A DNA stretch of 64,000 bases from Falsiroseomonas frigidaquae (GTDB taxonomy: Bacteria > Pseudomonadota > Alphaproteobacteria > Acetobacterales > Acetobacteraceae). Below are positions 36,721 to 44,796 of the stretch, piece by piece (the first letter of the stretch is position 1; the number at the start of each line of letters is the position of its first letter). The stretch covers positions 372,001 to 436,000 of the forward strand of contig NZ_JAAVTX010000003.1 in assembly GCF_012163145.1 (NCBI RefSeq), read 5' to 3'. A program made the translations under genes and the position numbers. The notes below the pieces were generated by a model. It ran no database searches. It worked only from the letters and a program-made list of their open reading frames with translations, and was not told the DNA's origin.

Positions 36721-36987
36721 TCAGCTGCTCGAGCCCTGTCGCAGCAGATCGCGATAGCCCGATTCCGTCATCCAGCGGGCTCGAGCGAGGTGGCTATCGT
36801 GGATACGCCGCGCGCGATCTGGATCGCTGCCAGCGTCAAGGCCAAGCACGATCCGCGCGACTTCCCGCCAATCCGCGCCCTCAGATGCCGCATCGAGTAG
36901 CCGTAGGTAGGCGACTTTGTGCGCAAGGTCATAGGCCGTAACGCGCGGCTCATCTGGCGGGGTGTCCAGGATCGTCGTGGCGGTCAT
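36721..36987 (-). CDS. Short DUF2285 protein
   Basis: 88 residues: TILDTPPDEPRVTAYDLAHKVAYLRLLDAASEGADWREVARIVLGLDAGSDPDRARRIHDSHLARARWMTESGYRDLLRQG. It is a stand-alone version of the DUF2285 domain found at the end of the gene to its left; both share the closing GYR(G/D)LLRQG. Divergent from the XRE regulator, with a 152-bp gap holding a long dyad. Confidence 0.82.
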   Translation of the reverse strand: MTATTILDTPPDEPRVTAYDLAHKVAYLRLLDAASEGADWREVARIVLGLDAGSDPDRARRIHDSHLARARWMTESGYRDLLRQGSSS

Positions 36988-37057
36988 AGGGGCCCCTCAG
37001 CCCGGTATCGTTCGCGTGAGCACAGGGTCACCGATCTGTGCGGCAAACGCCAGACGT

Positions 37058-37124
37058 GGCGTTACATGGTGGAGGCCGCGAAGCATTTACACACTATAGA
37101 AGATAAACTCAAAGTATGTAACGC
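37058..37124. promoter_or_regulatory. Inverted-repeat operator between DUF2285 and XRE genes
   Basis: GCGTTACAT (37059-37067) and ATGTAACGC (37116-37124) are exact 9-bp inverted copies 48 bases apart. The DNA between is AT-rich and holds promoter-like hexamers (TTTACA at 37086, GATAAA near 37102). The right copy ends 15 bases before the XRE start codon. Two widely spaced operator arms suit a repressor that bridges a divergent promoter region, and the XRE protein is the natural candidate. Confidence 0.65.
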
Positions 37125-37139
37125 GCCAAGCGTGCCGGC

Positions 37140-37457
37140 ATGGACATGCGCCGGCTGGTCGGGAGGAATGTGCGTCGGATCAGGCTGGAAAAGGGCCTGA
37201 CGCAGGAGGCATTCGCCGAGCGGTCAGGGTTCAGCCAGCAGTATCTCAGCGACCTTGAGCGTGGCCGGCGCAATCCAACGGTGGTGACGCTGTTTGAGCT
37301 CGCCACTGCGCTGGGTGTCAGTCACGTCGCGCTGGTCGAGCCGGATGGCGAGGATGCGCGAGTGACCCCGCTACGGCGTGGGGGCCAGCGCAAGGAGAGT
37401 GCAGACAAAGCACTCGCGCGAAATGCAGGCGGAGCATCCAAGGCGACGATGTCGTGA
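37140..37457 (+). CDS. XRE-family transcriptional regulator
   Basis: 105 residues, the only plus-strand gene in this part of the backbone. HTH_3 domain: LVGRNVRRIRLEKGLTQEAFAERSGFSQQYLSDLERGRRNPTVVTLFELATALGVS. A short variable tail follows. Likely the master repressor of ICE transfer genes, given its divergent position and the dyad upstream. The start could also be the ATG two codons later; neither has a good ribosome site. Confidence 0.9.
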   Translation: MDMRRLVGRNVRRIRLEKGLTQEAFAERSGFSQQYLSDLERGRRNPTVVTLFELATALGVSHVALVEPDGEDARVTPLRRGGQRKESADKALARNAGGASKATMS

Positions 37458-37597
37458 TCCAGGTTGGTGCTGCATTACAGCTGGCAGGCCGATCAGTGGT
37501 GTGAGCTCGCCGGTCGGGTCTGGGAGCCAGCCTAATCCCAGAAGGGGCCGCGGCGTCACTGGCGCCCCGCCCATCCGGGCGGGGCGCTGATGGCCGT

Positions 37598-37915
37598 TCA
37601 CTCCCTGCTGCGGTTGCCGCTGGGGCGGGACCAGATCAGCTCGAACTCGCCGCCCTCCATCTCGAAGAGGTTCGCCAGGATCGGCGCTGGCAGGGAGGGG
37701 TCGTCAAGCTTGACCGAGAGGTAGTCGCGGCCCTCGTTCGAGGTCTTCTTCCACGCCGCCCCGATCTCGGCGCGGCCGGCGAAGATGCGGAAGTCGGGGG
37801 CCTTGTCGCTGCTCTTCTCGGCCGGACGGACCTGGACCTTGGCGTCGAGAGTCAGCGTCGAGACCGTGCCGTTGAAGCCGTCGCCGGTGCGGGTGAAGGT
37901 GCCGATGGTCGCCAT
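37598..37915 (-). CDS. DUF736 protein
   Basis: 105 residues from ATG 37915: [21 protein letters not shown], then [50 protein letters not shown]736 is a small, beta-rich family found on ICEs and plasmids of alphaproteobacteria; function unknown. Its 5' leader is shared with the DUF2493 gene 2 kb to the right (see the two leader entries). A much longer frame upstream is not supported. Confidence 0.9.
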   Translation of the reverse strand: MATIGTFTRTGDGFNGTVSTLTLDAKVQVRPAEKSSDKAPDFRIFAGRAEIGAAWKKTSNEGRDYLSVKLDDPSLPAPILANLFEMEGGEFELIWSRPSGNRSRE

Positions 37916-37937
37916 GACTGTCTCCTGTCTGTCGATC

Positions 37938-38085
37938 GGGCCGCGCCCATCGCGGCCTCGATGGCGATCGTCCGGCCGGGGGCGGGCGCCGACGCACCCC
38001 GGAGGGGCCGCAGCGCAGCGGAGGACGGGGCTGGGAGACTTTCTTGCCTCGCGAGGAATGCGCGGCACGCGCAGGGGAAGAAAGT
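37938..38085 (-). promoter_or_regulatory. Shared structured leader, copy 1 (upstream of DUF736)
   Basis: About 150 bp aligned to 39975-40136: identical blocks include GGGCCGCGCCCATCGCGGCCT, CCGGCCGGGGGCGGG, GCCGCAGCGCAGCGGAGGAC and TCGCGAGGAA. At the far end ACTTTCTT (38038-38045) pairs with AAGAAAGT (38078-38085), and inside is the smaller stem TGCGCG/CGCGCA. No gene lies between 37916 and 38379 apart from this leader. Confidence 0.7.
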
Positions 38086-38379
38086 CGCACCGGCGCCGTT
38101 GCGGCCGAGGCGCCCGAGGCGTCAGCCATCCCTCGGCCAGATCAGGCCATCCGAGGCAGCGTGGCAGCGCGACACCGGACGGACCATGGAGACAGCAGGC
38201 GACTGTCGCCGCGCCCGCACAAGCGCGATGAACTAGGCATCGCGGTCACGGCGCCCAAGGCGTGTTCAAGGGAAGATCCGGCCGGAACGGGGAAGGCGAA
38301 ACGCCAGTCCTGTTGCGCATCATCCTGGCTATACGGGTCGCGGCGCGGATGTTCCCGACGGGGGTCGCCCTGCTTCGTT

Positions 38380-38919
38380 TCAGCTGCGCGATCCCGATGA
38401 CGGTGCGGGCAGGCGTGCCGCGGAAGAGGATGGCAGGCGAGGCTGATCCGGTCCCGCCGCTTTGGCGAACTCAGCGTCAGGGCGGCCAATGGTGACCTGC
38501 CTCGGCTGGGTGCCGAAGCCCGCGAACGCAGCCAACTGCGCTGCCGCTGAGACACCCACCACGAGGCCGCCGATCGCCGCGAAGACGTGGCGCCAGGCTT
38601 CCGACGGCACAAGCAGCGCCGAGATCCCGAGCACCGCGTGGTAGCCCACGACGGCGGCCGGTGCGGCGAACAGCAGCGCGATGACGGCCCGCAGGGCGAG
38701 CGAGCGCACGGACGCGAAGAGCAGTTGCGCAGCGAACAGCGCGACCACACCCGCGATGATGCCGACCAGTATGGCGCCGATGACCCCCGCGCCTGTCTCG
38801 AACGCCCACATGCCGACCGTCAGCCCAACGAAGAACGGCACGGCGTAGATAGCGAGTGTGAACAGCAGCACGAGCATCGTGCCGAGGCCGAACAGGCTGA
38901 CGATGACACCGAGCGTCAT
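38380..38919 (-). CDS. ICE membrane protein, unrecognised
   Basis: 179 residues with about five hydrophobic segments (VSLFGLGTMLVLLFTLAIYAVPFFVGLTVGMWAF, IGAILVGIIAGVVALFAAQLLF, AVIALLFAAPAAVVGYHAVLG, VFAAIGGLVVGVSAAAQLAAFAGFG) and a soluble 35-residue tail. Homologues sit between DUF736 and DUF2493 in related ICEs as far as I can recall; no role is known. It may serve conjugation or surface exclusion (speculation). Confidence 0.75.
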   Translation of the reverse strand: MTLGVIVSLFGLGTMLVLLFTLAIYAVPFFVGLTVGMWAFETGAGVIGAILVGIIAGVVALFAAQLLFASVRSLALRAVIALLFAAPAAVVGYHAVLGISALLVPSEAWRHVFAAIGGLVVGVSAAAQLAAFAGFGTQPRQVTIGRPDAEFAKAAGPDQPRLPSSSAARLPAPSSGSRS

Positions 38920-39021
38920 TCGACCCTCCCCGGTCGAGGCGCGATGATGCGCCCCGATTATAGCGGATCGCGGTCGCCCAGCGGTTCGCCTTTGCGCGAG
39001 CGCATCATGGTGCGGGCGGCG

Positions 39022-39954
39022 CTACCCGCCGCCCCCGCGGAAGTCGAAGAGCGGGATGCCGAGTCGCTTCGCCTTATCGGCCAGGTTGTCGGTGACGCCC
39101 GAGCCGGAGAAGACGATGACGCCGATCGGCAGCGTCTCGAGCAGCGCGTCGTTGCGCTTGAAGGGCGCGGCCTTGGCGTGGCGGTGCCAGTCCGGCTTGA
39201 AGACGATCTGCGGCACCTTGCGCTGGTCGGCCCAGCAGGCGGCGATGCGCTCGGCGCCCTTCGGCGTGCCGCCATGCAGCAGCACCATATCGGGGTGCTT
39301 CGCATGCACCCGGTCGAGCGCGGCCCAGATGCGCTGGTGGTCGTTGCACTCGACGCCGCCGGCGAATGCGATGCGCACGCCCGGCGGCAGCAGCGGCTCG
39401 GCCTCGGCGCGGCGCCTGGCGGCGAGGAAGTCGCGGCTGTCGATCATCGCCGCGGTCATCGTGCGGCGGCTGACCATCGAACCGGCGCGCGGGCGCCAGG
39501 CGGAACCGGTGTGGTGCTCGAAGTGCTCGGCCGCGGCATCACGGAGGAACTCGAAGGCGTTGCGGCGCTCGATGAGCGTGAGGCCCTGGGCGAGGAGGCT
39601 TTCCAGCTCGACGGAGCGGACCTCGGAACCGTCCTGCTCGCGCTGGGAGCGCTGCTGGGCAACCTCGTTGGTGTCGAGCTCGCGGCCGATGCGGTCGATG
39701 CCGCGATGGAAGAGGTTGACCAGCGACCAGAGCAGGTCGGGCAGGTCGGGCTCGAGGCGCGTCTCGCCGAGGCTGGCGACCAGTACGTCGAAGATGTCGG
39801 CGACGGCGCCGGAGAGGCGGTCGGGATCGGGCAGTGGCCGAGGGTCGGGCTCGTCGGCGAAGGGGCGGTAGCCGTGGAGCTGGAGCTCGTCGAGCAGGTG
39901 CGCGGTGGCGGAGGCGGCGTGGGTGGGTTCGGTGTCGTCGAAGCGGTCGGTCAT
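39022..39954 (-). CDS. DUF2493 (SLOG-type nucleotide-binding) protein
   Basis: 310 residues from ATG 39954. The N-terminal 190 residues are helical and family-specific. The C-terminal part is the DUF2493 Rossmann fold: VRIAFAGGVECNDHQRIWAALDRVHAKHPDMVLLHGGTPKGAERIAACWA, then GVIVFSGSGVTDNLADKAKRLGIPLFDF. SLOG-family folds bind nucleotides or nucleotide-derived signals; on ICEs the role is unknown. Its leader is shared with DUF736. A frame extending to 40035 lacks a better start. Confidence 0.88.
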   Translation of the reverse strand: MTDRFDDTEPTHAASATAHLLDELQLHGYRPFADEPDPRPLPDPDRLSGAVADIFDVLVASLGETRLEPDLPDLLWSLVNLFHRGIDRIGRELDTNEVAQQRSQREQDGSEVRSVELESLLAQGLTLIERRNAFEFLRDAAAEHFEHHTGSAWRPRAGSMVSRRTMTAAMIDSRDFLAARRRAEAEPLLPPGVRIAFAGGVECNDHQRIWAALDRVHAKHPDMVLLHGGTPKGAERIAACWADQRKVPQIVFKPDWHRHAKAAPFKRNDALLETLPIGVIVFSGSGVTDNLADKAKRLGIPLFDFRGGGG

Positions 39955-39974
39955 GGCCGGGTCCTCGCTGTCAC

Positions 39975-40136
39975 GGGCCGCGCCCATCGCGGCCTTCGTG
40001 GCGATCACCCGGCCGGGGGCGGGACGGACCGGCACCCGCAGGCGAAGCCGGAGGGCCGCAGCGCAGCGGAGGACGCCGGCGCGCGGCTTTCTTGCGTCGC
40101 GAGGAAGCGGCCCGTCAGGGCCGCGGGGAAGAAAGT
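39975..40136 (-). promoter_or_regulatory. Shared structured leader, copy 2 (upstream of DUF2493)
   Basis: Second copy of the leader at 37938-38085. The outer stem CTTTCTT (40087-40093) with AAGAAAG (40129-40135) is kept. The inner stem is present but different in sequence: CGGCCC-GTCA-GGGCCG here, TGCGCG-GCA-CGCGCA in copy 1. Keeping the pairing while changing the bases is what selection on RNA or DNA structure would leave. Confidence 0.7.
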
Positions 40137-40568
40137 TGCGCGACGGCGTTGCGGGGAGGGCCCGGCTCCGGCCCGATCGCCAGCGAGAAGGCCGTGGGCG
40201 CGGCGATGCGCGAGAGACTGCCGACTGACACCTGGCCAGCCCAGTACGTCCACTGCTTCCACGTTCACCCCATGTCGGTACTCAACGACAAGTTTTGGCC
40301 GTATCCGCACGGTCTGCTTTTGGAAAGCGGTGGCCAGTAAGCGGGCCGTTCATGCGGCGCATCATCGAGCAAAATTTGCCTCGTCAGCTCGCGACCTCAT
40401 CCGAGCCGTTCGATGGCCCACTGTGAAGTTTTAGCTGCCATGTAGGCGGTGGCCGCATGAGACCGGATCGGTATGAGCCGGCAAAGCTTATCGGGTGCGC
40501 AGAAACACCGCACTGTGTGGACTCAGAGACGCAATATGCATCGGCGATCGGCGGTGGCAGAAGCGTCT
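40137..40568. other. Gene-free 430-bp stretch between DUF2493 leader and the ATPase gene
   Basis: No coding frame with a start, ribosome site or recognisable product. The base composition is more mixed than in the flanking backbone (AT-rich patches such as CAAAATTTGCCTCG and GAAGTTTTAGC), like the DNA on the far side of the ATPase gene. This fits an inserted cassette whose borders have decayed. Confidence 0.5.
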
Positions 40569-43325
40569 CTACTGTCGTTGCGATAGTGACTTGTAGTAAA
40601 TCCTGGCCGCGCCCGGAGTGGGCTCGAAGGTAAAGCAATCGCAATAGTCATCGATCGCCTGCATCACGCCGAGCAGGGCTGGGCCGGAGAATGCCGCTGC
40701 CTGGCCGGTGCCCCAATGGCTTAGGAAGTTTCCAACGATCGTCACCATGTTGGTGTTCAGGCCGGCTTGCTGGGCCGCGTCGAGTTGGAGGCTGTTGGCG
40801 GCCTTGTGCAGTTTGACGGCCGCCTCAATGGCCTTAAGGAATTCGCCCGCCAATTGCTTGTCGTCGTTGAAGGCGATGTCCACCGGCACCGGGATGCGGA
40901 GCTTGCTGATGAGATCGCTTAATCGATATTCCAAATACTGCCGCACGCCTTCCTTTGCGGAGTCGACCTGGCCGGCTTGAAGCATCGAAATGGTGCGGTC
41001 GCGCACCTTGTTGACCGCTCCGGCCTGCGGCAAGACGGCAACCTGCGGCGATCCCTCGAGGCGCTGGTGCCACCACGCTCCCGAACCGCTGTGCTTGTTG
41101 AACAGCTTTTCGAGCATCGTGTCGTGGCTCAACAGGATCACCTGCGGTCCTGTCGCGTTTCCGGGCCTCGCGAAGGTGGTTCTGATGAGTTCAACTAGAA
41201 AGTGCTGGTGCCCGGCGTCGAAGCTGGACGTCACATCATCGAGAACTACGAATTTCGGCAGTCCGCCGTAGAGAGACGCGGCCGCCAGATAGAGCGAGAT
41301 CGCGAAGGCGTTGCGGAAGCTCTCGGAGAGAAGCGCCTGGGGCGAGACGTTCGTTAGCCCGTAGAATTGGGTAAGGCCGATGCGCAGTTCTTCGCTATCT
41401 GCCTTTTTCGAGACGGCCGGCTCGACGCCGTGAAACGACATCTTCTTGAAATACTCCTTGAAGACGGGCTCGACGGCAGCGAGGCGCGCCTTGCTCATAC
41501 CTGCCTCGGCCGTCGCGAAGGTCTTGGATGCATCAACGAGAAAGTCACGAACCCGATCAACACAGGCGTCTCTTACCGCTTCTTCCGCAATCGCATTCCG
41601 GGATTGCTCGAGCTTATTCCAGCTATCCTGCAAGCGCCGCGCGGTCTCCACTTTCTTGGTCACCTCGACCGACGACGGCGGCAATTCTTTCTCGAGCTGG
41701 GCCTGCTCGGCTGCCAACTGCGCATCGATCTCGCCAGCCCTGGTGCGCAGCGCCGCAAGATGTTCCACCAACGCCTCGGCTTCCGCCTTGGAGATCGAGC
41801 CAGCGGCGGCTCGGGTATTCCGGGCGGCGAGTAGGCGTTTTTCGGCGGTGGACTCCATCGTGGATTCGAGTTGAAGAAGCTCAGTCCACCCGGACGCACT
41901 CCATTCCGTCGCCAGCGCCGTAGCCGCCTTATCCAAGGCCTCGAACTCGGAGAGCTTGGAGGCAATGTGGTCCCGCAGGCTGTGAGTTCCCGTCCCATCG
42001 CAAAGCGGGCAAAGATGCGGATCCTCCCACTGTTCGGTTTCCACGACCTTCGAGCCTGCCTGATAAAGCTGGAGCATCAGATCGCCGGCGGTCCTTGCCA
42101 CCGCGTCCTCCCGCTCAGCGGCAAGCGCGGTGAGTTGCGCGGCCCGCTCCGCAGTTGGAGCCTCATGATTAACTTTAGCGAGATCGCTACGCTCTCGGAT
42201 GCAGGTGCCAAGGCGCTCGCGTTTCGGCCCGCCCTCGGCATCCTTGATCGCCTCGATGCAGGCGTCGATGTCGATGGCTGCGAACGCCTTTCCTTCACAG
42301 ACAGGTTTCAGCGGCGCGATCTGGGCCAGCGCGTCCTGGCACTTCTCTTTCGCCGCCGTTGCATTCAACTCCCCAATGGCCGCGCCAACTAGAATCTCGT
42401 AGTCGTTGGCAATTGCTGCTGCCAGATCACGGGCGGTCCGCTCTTCGCGCGTCTTGTTTTGCGCATGGGCAGCAACACTGAAGTGATTGTTGAACGCGCG
42501 CGTGTTCACCAGACCCGCGAGAGCTTGGCGAAGATCGCTGTATGCCGATAGCCCCAGCAACCCGGAAAAGGTACGTCCGCGAACGAGTGGCCCCGCAGCG
42601 ATGAACTTCTGAAAAGTCGGTCCATCGAGGAATACGAACTCGCGATTGAGCGCGGTCAGAATCGCGCTGGTATCCCAAGGCGCGGTGGCTGCGACCGAGC
42701 GATGGCCTAGCGCGTTCCGGCCGATGGTGATCGCGCATTTTTCCCCGCCGGGTTCGGCGACGAGCCGGAGCTTTATAGTGGACTGACCGGTCGAGTGAAA
42801 TCGATTCTGGTAGTAGTCTTTGTCCCGCTCGGCGGCGGGGAGTTCATCCAGCCAGGGTAGCTTTCCGGTGATCGCGTAACGCACGGCGTCGTAAACGGAT
42901 GTCTTGCCGACGCCGTTCACCGCCGAGATACTGCTGACCTTGTCGGGCTGCAGCCTGAGCTCGAGGGGGTGCCCCTCATTGTTCACGCCTCTGAAGCCTT
43001 CGATCGAAACGCCTTCAAGTAACCAGCCGGTCACTGGCGGCAGGGGCGCGGCCAATGGTTGGGCGGTAGCCGCGTTAGCGGGCGCTGCCGCGACCTCTAC
43101 CTCGCTTGTGTTTTTGTCCTCGGTGGGCGGCGCGGCGCAAATCTCGAACAACCGATCCCAGACTTCATCCGCCTTGTACGTTCCCTCGAGAAGCGCCGTG
43201 AATTGCTTTCGCATTTCCGCTCCCAGCGCGGCGTCCATCTCGTCGATATAGTTTCCGAACGCGGATAGATTGTCGTCGAGACTTGCATTCTCGTCGAATG
43301 CAAAGGCAGCTGCCCGTACAGGCAT
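40569..43325 (-). CDS. Orphan SMC/Rad50-like ATPase with zinc hook (possible defence protein)
   Basis: 918 residues from ATG 43325 (GGGGGG lies nine bases ahead; upstream starts at 43352 and 43481 are open but weaker). Residues 1-100 are a separate helical domain. The ATPase head starts at EGVSIEGFRGV; Walker A is AVNGVGKTS (Lys141). A long coiled coil is broken by the zinc hook HLCPLCDGTG (Cys439, Cys442). The ABC signature region is ALLSESFRNAF (~665), Walker B is FVVLDDVTSSFD (~697), and the H-switch is ILLSHD (His734). About 180 residues follow with no family I recognise. No nuclease motif or partner gene is visible. Confidence 0.85.
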   Translation of the reverse strand: MPVRAAAFAFDENASLDDNLSAFGNYIDEMDAALGAEMRKQFTALLEGTYKADEVWDRLFEICAAPPTEDKNTSEVEVAAAPANAATAQPLAAPLPPVTGWLLEGVSIEGFRGVNNEGHPLELRLQPDKVSSISAVNGVGKTSVYDAVRYAITGKLPWLDELPAAERDKDYYQNRFHSTGQSTIKLRLVAEPGGEKCAITIGRNALGHRSVAATAPWDTSAILTALNREFVFLDGPTFQKFIAAGPLVRGRTFSGLLGLSAYSDLRQALAGLVNTRAFNNHFSVAAHAQNKTREERTARDLAAAIANDYEILVGAAIGELNATAAKEKCQDALAQIAPLKPVCEGKAFAAIDIDACIEAIKDAEGGPKRERLGTCIRERSDLAKVNHEAPTAERAAQLTALAAEREDAVARTAGDLMLQLYQAGSKVVETEQWEDPHLCPLCDGTGTHSLRDHIASKLSEFEALDKAATALATEWSASGWTELLQLESTMESTAEKRLLAARNTRAAAGSISKAEAEALVEHLAALRTRAGEIDAQLAAEQAQLEKELPPSSVEVTKKVETARRLQDSWNKLEQSRNAIAEEAVRDACVDRVRDFLVDASKTFATAEAGMSKARLAAVEPVFKEYFKKMSFHGVEPAVSKKADSEELRIGLTQFYGLTNVSPQALLSESFRNAFAISLYLAAASLYGGLPKFVVLDDVTSSFDAGHQHFLVELIRTTFARPGNATGPQVILLSHDTMLEKLFNKHSGSGAWWHQRLEGSPQVAVLPQAGAVNKVRDRTISMLQAGQVDSAKEGVRQYLEYRLSDLISKLRIPVPVDIAFNDDKQLAGEFLKAIEAAVKLHKAANSLQLDAAQQAGLNTNMVTIVGNFLSHWGTGQAAAFSGPALLGVMQAIDDYCDCFTFEPTPGAARIYYKSLSQRQ

Positions 43326-43705
43326 AATATACAGCCCCCCATTTTTGCCCATTTCAATTATGACGTGATTACTTCGTGGGCACAAGTGTCGGAGGTTTGA
43401 TCGGGGTGAGTGGCGCGGTGGCGATAAAGCCGCCGCCAGCAGCGCCCAAGGTGCCAGAACCCGTGAATGCCACGCTGCCACTGAGAATCATGCTTGGAGG
43501 GCAATTCATGACCCTCCAAATGATCGCGCGCGGTGGATTTTGTCGAAGCCGCTCTGAACCCGAATAGTGATGCCACACCGTCAAGGTCGCCAAGTACTAG
43601 CCGAAACGTCCGCTTCTTGGCGATGGCAGGGTCTAGCTGAAGGTCCGCGATGGGCGCGAAGCGGACGAGGGTCATGCCCGCGTTGAGATGACCGTTTGGC
43701 TAAGG
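43326..43705. other. Gene-poor 380-bp stretch upstream of the ATPase gene
   Basis: Holds the probable promoter of the ATPase gene (AT-rich ACGTCATAATTGAAATG near 43343-43366). Two short minus frames (43358-43675 and 43369-43593) overlap each other and lack ribosome sites; one begins TLVRFAPIADLQL, a phrase that recurs in spurious alphaproteobacterial ORFs. I treat the stretch as non-coding. Confidence 0.5.
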
Positions 43706-44734
43706 TTAGCCATTGCCGGTAGGCAGCAGGGCTGCATCCACAGGTGCCATCTGCACGCGCACCCACGCGGCCAGCTCGGCAGCTCCGATCTGGCGTAGAT
43801 CTTCGTTGAAGTCTTCCGAACGCGGGCTCAGGGCGACAGACTCAATGCCCGCTCGCCCGGCGCACTCGGTTAGCATTGCGGCAGCTCGGTTGCCCGCGTG
43901 GTCGCTGTCTTGGGCAACGTAGAGTCGACGCACACCAGGCGGCAGGACAAGAGCGACGAGATGACTCGCCGATAGCGCCGCGATCATCGGCAGCGTGGGC
44001 AAAACACAGCGCAGTGCGAGCATCGTCTCGATGCCCTCGCCTACCGCGACGACCTCCTGTGCGGCGCCGAACCGCACGCCATTCCCAAGCAGTCGGCCCA
44101 TCGCCCGCCGCGGGGTCGCGACCGGCGCCTTGCCGCTGCCGTCACGCGCGAGCCAGGTGCGGTGTACTCCGGTGATCGTGCCGCCGAGGTCCGTCACCGC
44201 GGCGAGCAGCGCGGGCCACGTCTCGACTGGCGCGTTCTCGTTGGCGCGGTAGTAGCAGCGGGGGTGGAAGCGCAGTGCCGGCAGGTCGTCCAGGCACGTG
44301 ATGCCGCGCGCGCGCAGATAGGTCTCGGCGAGCGTCCCCTTGATCGGCTGCCCGGCGTTGAACAGCCGGCACGCCGCATCCGGGGAGCCGGCCGCGACCG
44401 GCGCGCGCGGCTCGGGCCTTTGCGGCGCGGGCAGGCTCAGGAATCGCCGAGCCTCCTCCAGCACGTCGCGCAGGCAGTCGAGGCCACCCGCCCGGGCAAT
44501 CAGGTCCAGCAGGTCGCCATGATCGCCCGTCGCGGCGTCGGTCCACTTCCCGGCGGCGCCGCTGCCCGTCTCCGGCCCGTGCAGCCGCACGAACAGGCTG
44601 CGCCCCGGCGTGTTCGCGACATCGCCCACGGTCCACCAGCGGCCCTCGCGCTGGCCGTTGGAGAGGTAGTGGCGGCAGACCGCCTCGGCGTTGCGGGCCA
44701 GGCGGCGCGCGAGCGCGGCGGCATCTTCGCGCAT
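43706..44734 (-). CDS. Toprim-domain primase-like protein (DUF7146)
   Basis: 342 residues. The start is set at ATG 44734 because GGAGG lies six bases before it; the ATG four codons earlier has no site. The N-terminus holds the DUF7146 region (RRLARNAEAVCRHYLSNGQREGRWWTVGDV). The Toprim core has EVVAVGEGIETMLAL, with the catalytic Glu, and RRLYVAQDSDHAGNRAA, with the DxD metal site. Such proteins make primers for plasmid and ICE replication. It follows the ParB-like gene, with a GC hairpin in the gap. Confidence 0.9.
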   Translation of the reverse strand: MREDAAALARRLARNAEAVCRHYLSNGQREGRWWTVGDVANTPGRSLFVRLHGPETGSGAAGKWTDAATGDHGDLLDLIARAGGLDCLRDVLEEARRFLSLPAPQRPEPRAPVAAGSPDAACRLFNAGQPIKGTLAETYLRARGITCLDDLPALRFHPRCYYRANENAPVETWPALLAAVTDLGGTITGVHRTWLARDGSGKAPVATPRRAMGRLLGNGVRFGAAQEVVAVGEGIETMLALRCVLPTLPMIAALSASHLVALVLPPGVRRLYVAQDSDHAGNRAAAMLTECAGRAGIESVALSPRSEDFNEDLRQIGAAELAAWVRVQMAPVDAALLPTGNG

Positions 44735-44752
44735 CGGTTCCTCCATGAAGAT

Positions 44753-44778
44753 GCGGGCCCGCCTTGCGACGGGCCCGC
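44753..44778 (-). promoter_or_regulatory. GC hairpin between parB-like gene and Toprim gene
   Basis: GCGGGCCC (44753-44760) and GGGCCCGC (44771-44778) form an exact 8-bp stem with a 10-base loop. On the transcript it lies 18 bases before the Toprim start and 18 after the ParB stop. It has no T-run, so an effect on translation or mRNA processing is as likely as termination. Confidence 0.6.
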
Positions 44779-44796
44779 GAGGTGCAGGGAGGCCGG

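Noticed and set aside
38587-40434. 615-codon plus-strand frame
   Set aside because: Antisense to the membrane protein and DUF2493 genes, rich in Glu/Gly/Arg in the way of third-frame shadows, and spans the shared leader.
43358-43675. Minus-strand 105-codon frame beginning TLVRFAPIAD
   Set aside because: No ribosome site, overlaps a second open frame, and the opening phrase recurs in spurious alphaproteobacterial ORFs; more likely repeat-derived non-coding DNA.
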